From NCBI GenBank assembly GCA_049424465.1, contig JBMSSR010000201.1, forward strand, positions 1-5,141: a stretch of DNA of 5,141 nucleotides. Direction: 5' to 3'. Below the pieces are notes generated by a model. That model did no database searches. It was not told the origin of the DNA and was given only the letters and a program-made list of their open reading frames with translations. Below, one piece after another: positions 5,095 through 5,141 of the stretch (position 1 is its first letter; the number at the start of each line of letters is the position of its first letter). The position numbers and the translations under genes were made by a program. Source of the DNA: UBA668 sp049424465. GTDB taxonomy: Bacteria > Actinomycetota > Acidimicrobiia > Acidimicrobiales > Ilumatobacteraceae.

Positions 5095-5141
5095 TTACTC
5101 GGTGTCGAGCGTCTCGAACAGCGCCAGCACGTTCTCGACCC
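5095..5141 (-). CDS. 3' end of an unidentified gene (partial)
   Basis: On the - strand the bases from the right edge read as 14 codons, VENVLALFETLDTE, followed by TAA at 5097-5095. Codon third positions are almost all G or C, as in the other genes, and a hairpin follows the stop, so a real coding end is likely. The fragment is far too short to identify. Given its neighbour, another transporter component is possible, but nothing in the residues shows this. A chance open frame cannot be excluded over so few codons. Confidence 0.45.
   Translation of the reverse strand, partial: VENVLALFETLDTE

Overview
The window is a stretch of high-GC (roughly two-thirds G+C by eye) bacterial chromosome, most likely from an actinobacterium. 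Third positions are strongly G/C, GTG starts are used, and the thiol-fold protein encoded at 797-1435 resembles the mycothiol-linked actinobacterial Rv2466c family. An Acidimicrobiia-type lineage would fit the promoter style described below, but that placement is inference.

Positions 2-2782 and 2806-3756 carry the conserved translation/ribosome-maturation neighbourhood on the + strand. It consists of the 3' end of infB (initiation factor IF-2), a DsbA-like thioredoxin-fold protein, rbfA (30S maturation factor), truB (tRNA psi55 synthase) and ribF (riboflavin kinase/FAD synthetase). rbfA and truB overlap by one base (TGATG). A strong GC hairpin follows infB. The DsbA-like gene, rbfA and ribF each have a TAnCGT box 6-8 nt before the start codon and no clear Shine-Dalgarno sequence, which suggests leaderless or near-leaderless internal transcripts. 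The DsbA-like gene sits where many genomes have only short ORFs between infB and rbfA, and rpsO, which often follows ribF, is not present.

At 3757-3759 the strand switches. ribF runs tail-to-tail, with a 3-nt gap, into a - strand gene (3760-4962) for a lipoprotein ABC-transporter substrate-binding protein of the NMT1/THI5 type. The two stop codons lie in one small palindrome. This gene has a recognisable promoter (ATGACG-17 bp-TAGCGT) and a perfect 7-bp hairpin in its predicted leader. The last bases, 5095-5141, look like the 3' end of another - strand gene followed by a hairpin.

The window is mostly ordinary housekeeping DNA. The points of interest are the one-cysteine CPWA active site of the DsbA-like protein, the recurring start-proximal TAGCGT box, and the substrate-binding protein with its leader hairpin. 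I see no mobile element, CRISPR array, tRNA, rRNA or riboswitch, and nothing that clearly amounts to a new multi-gene system.
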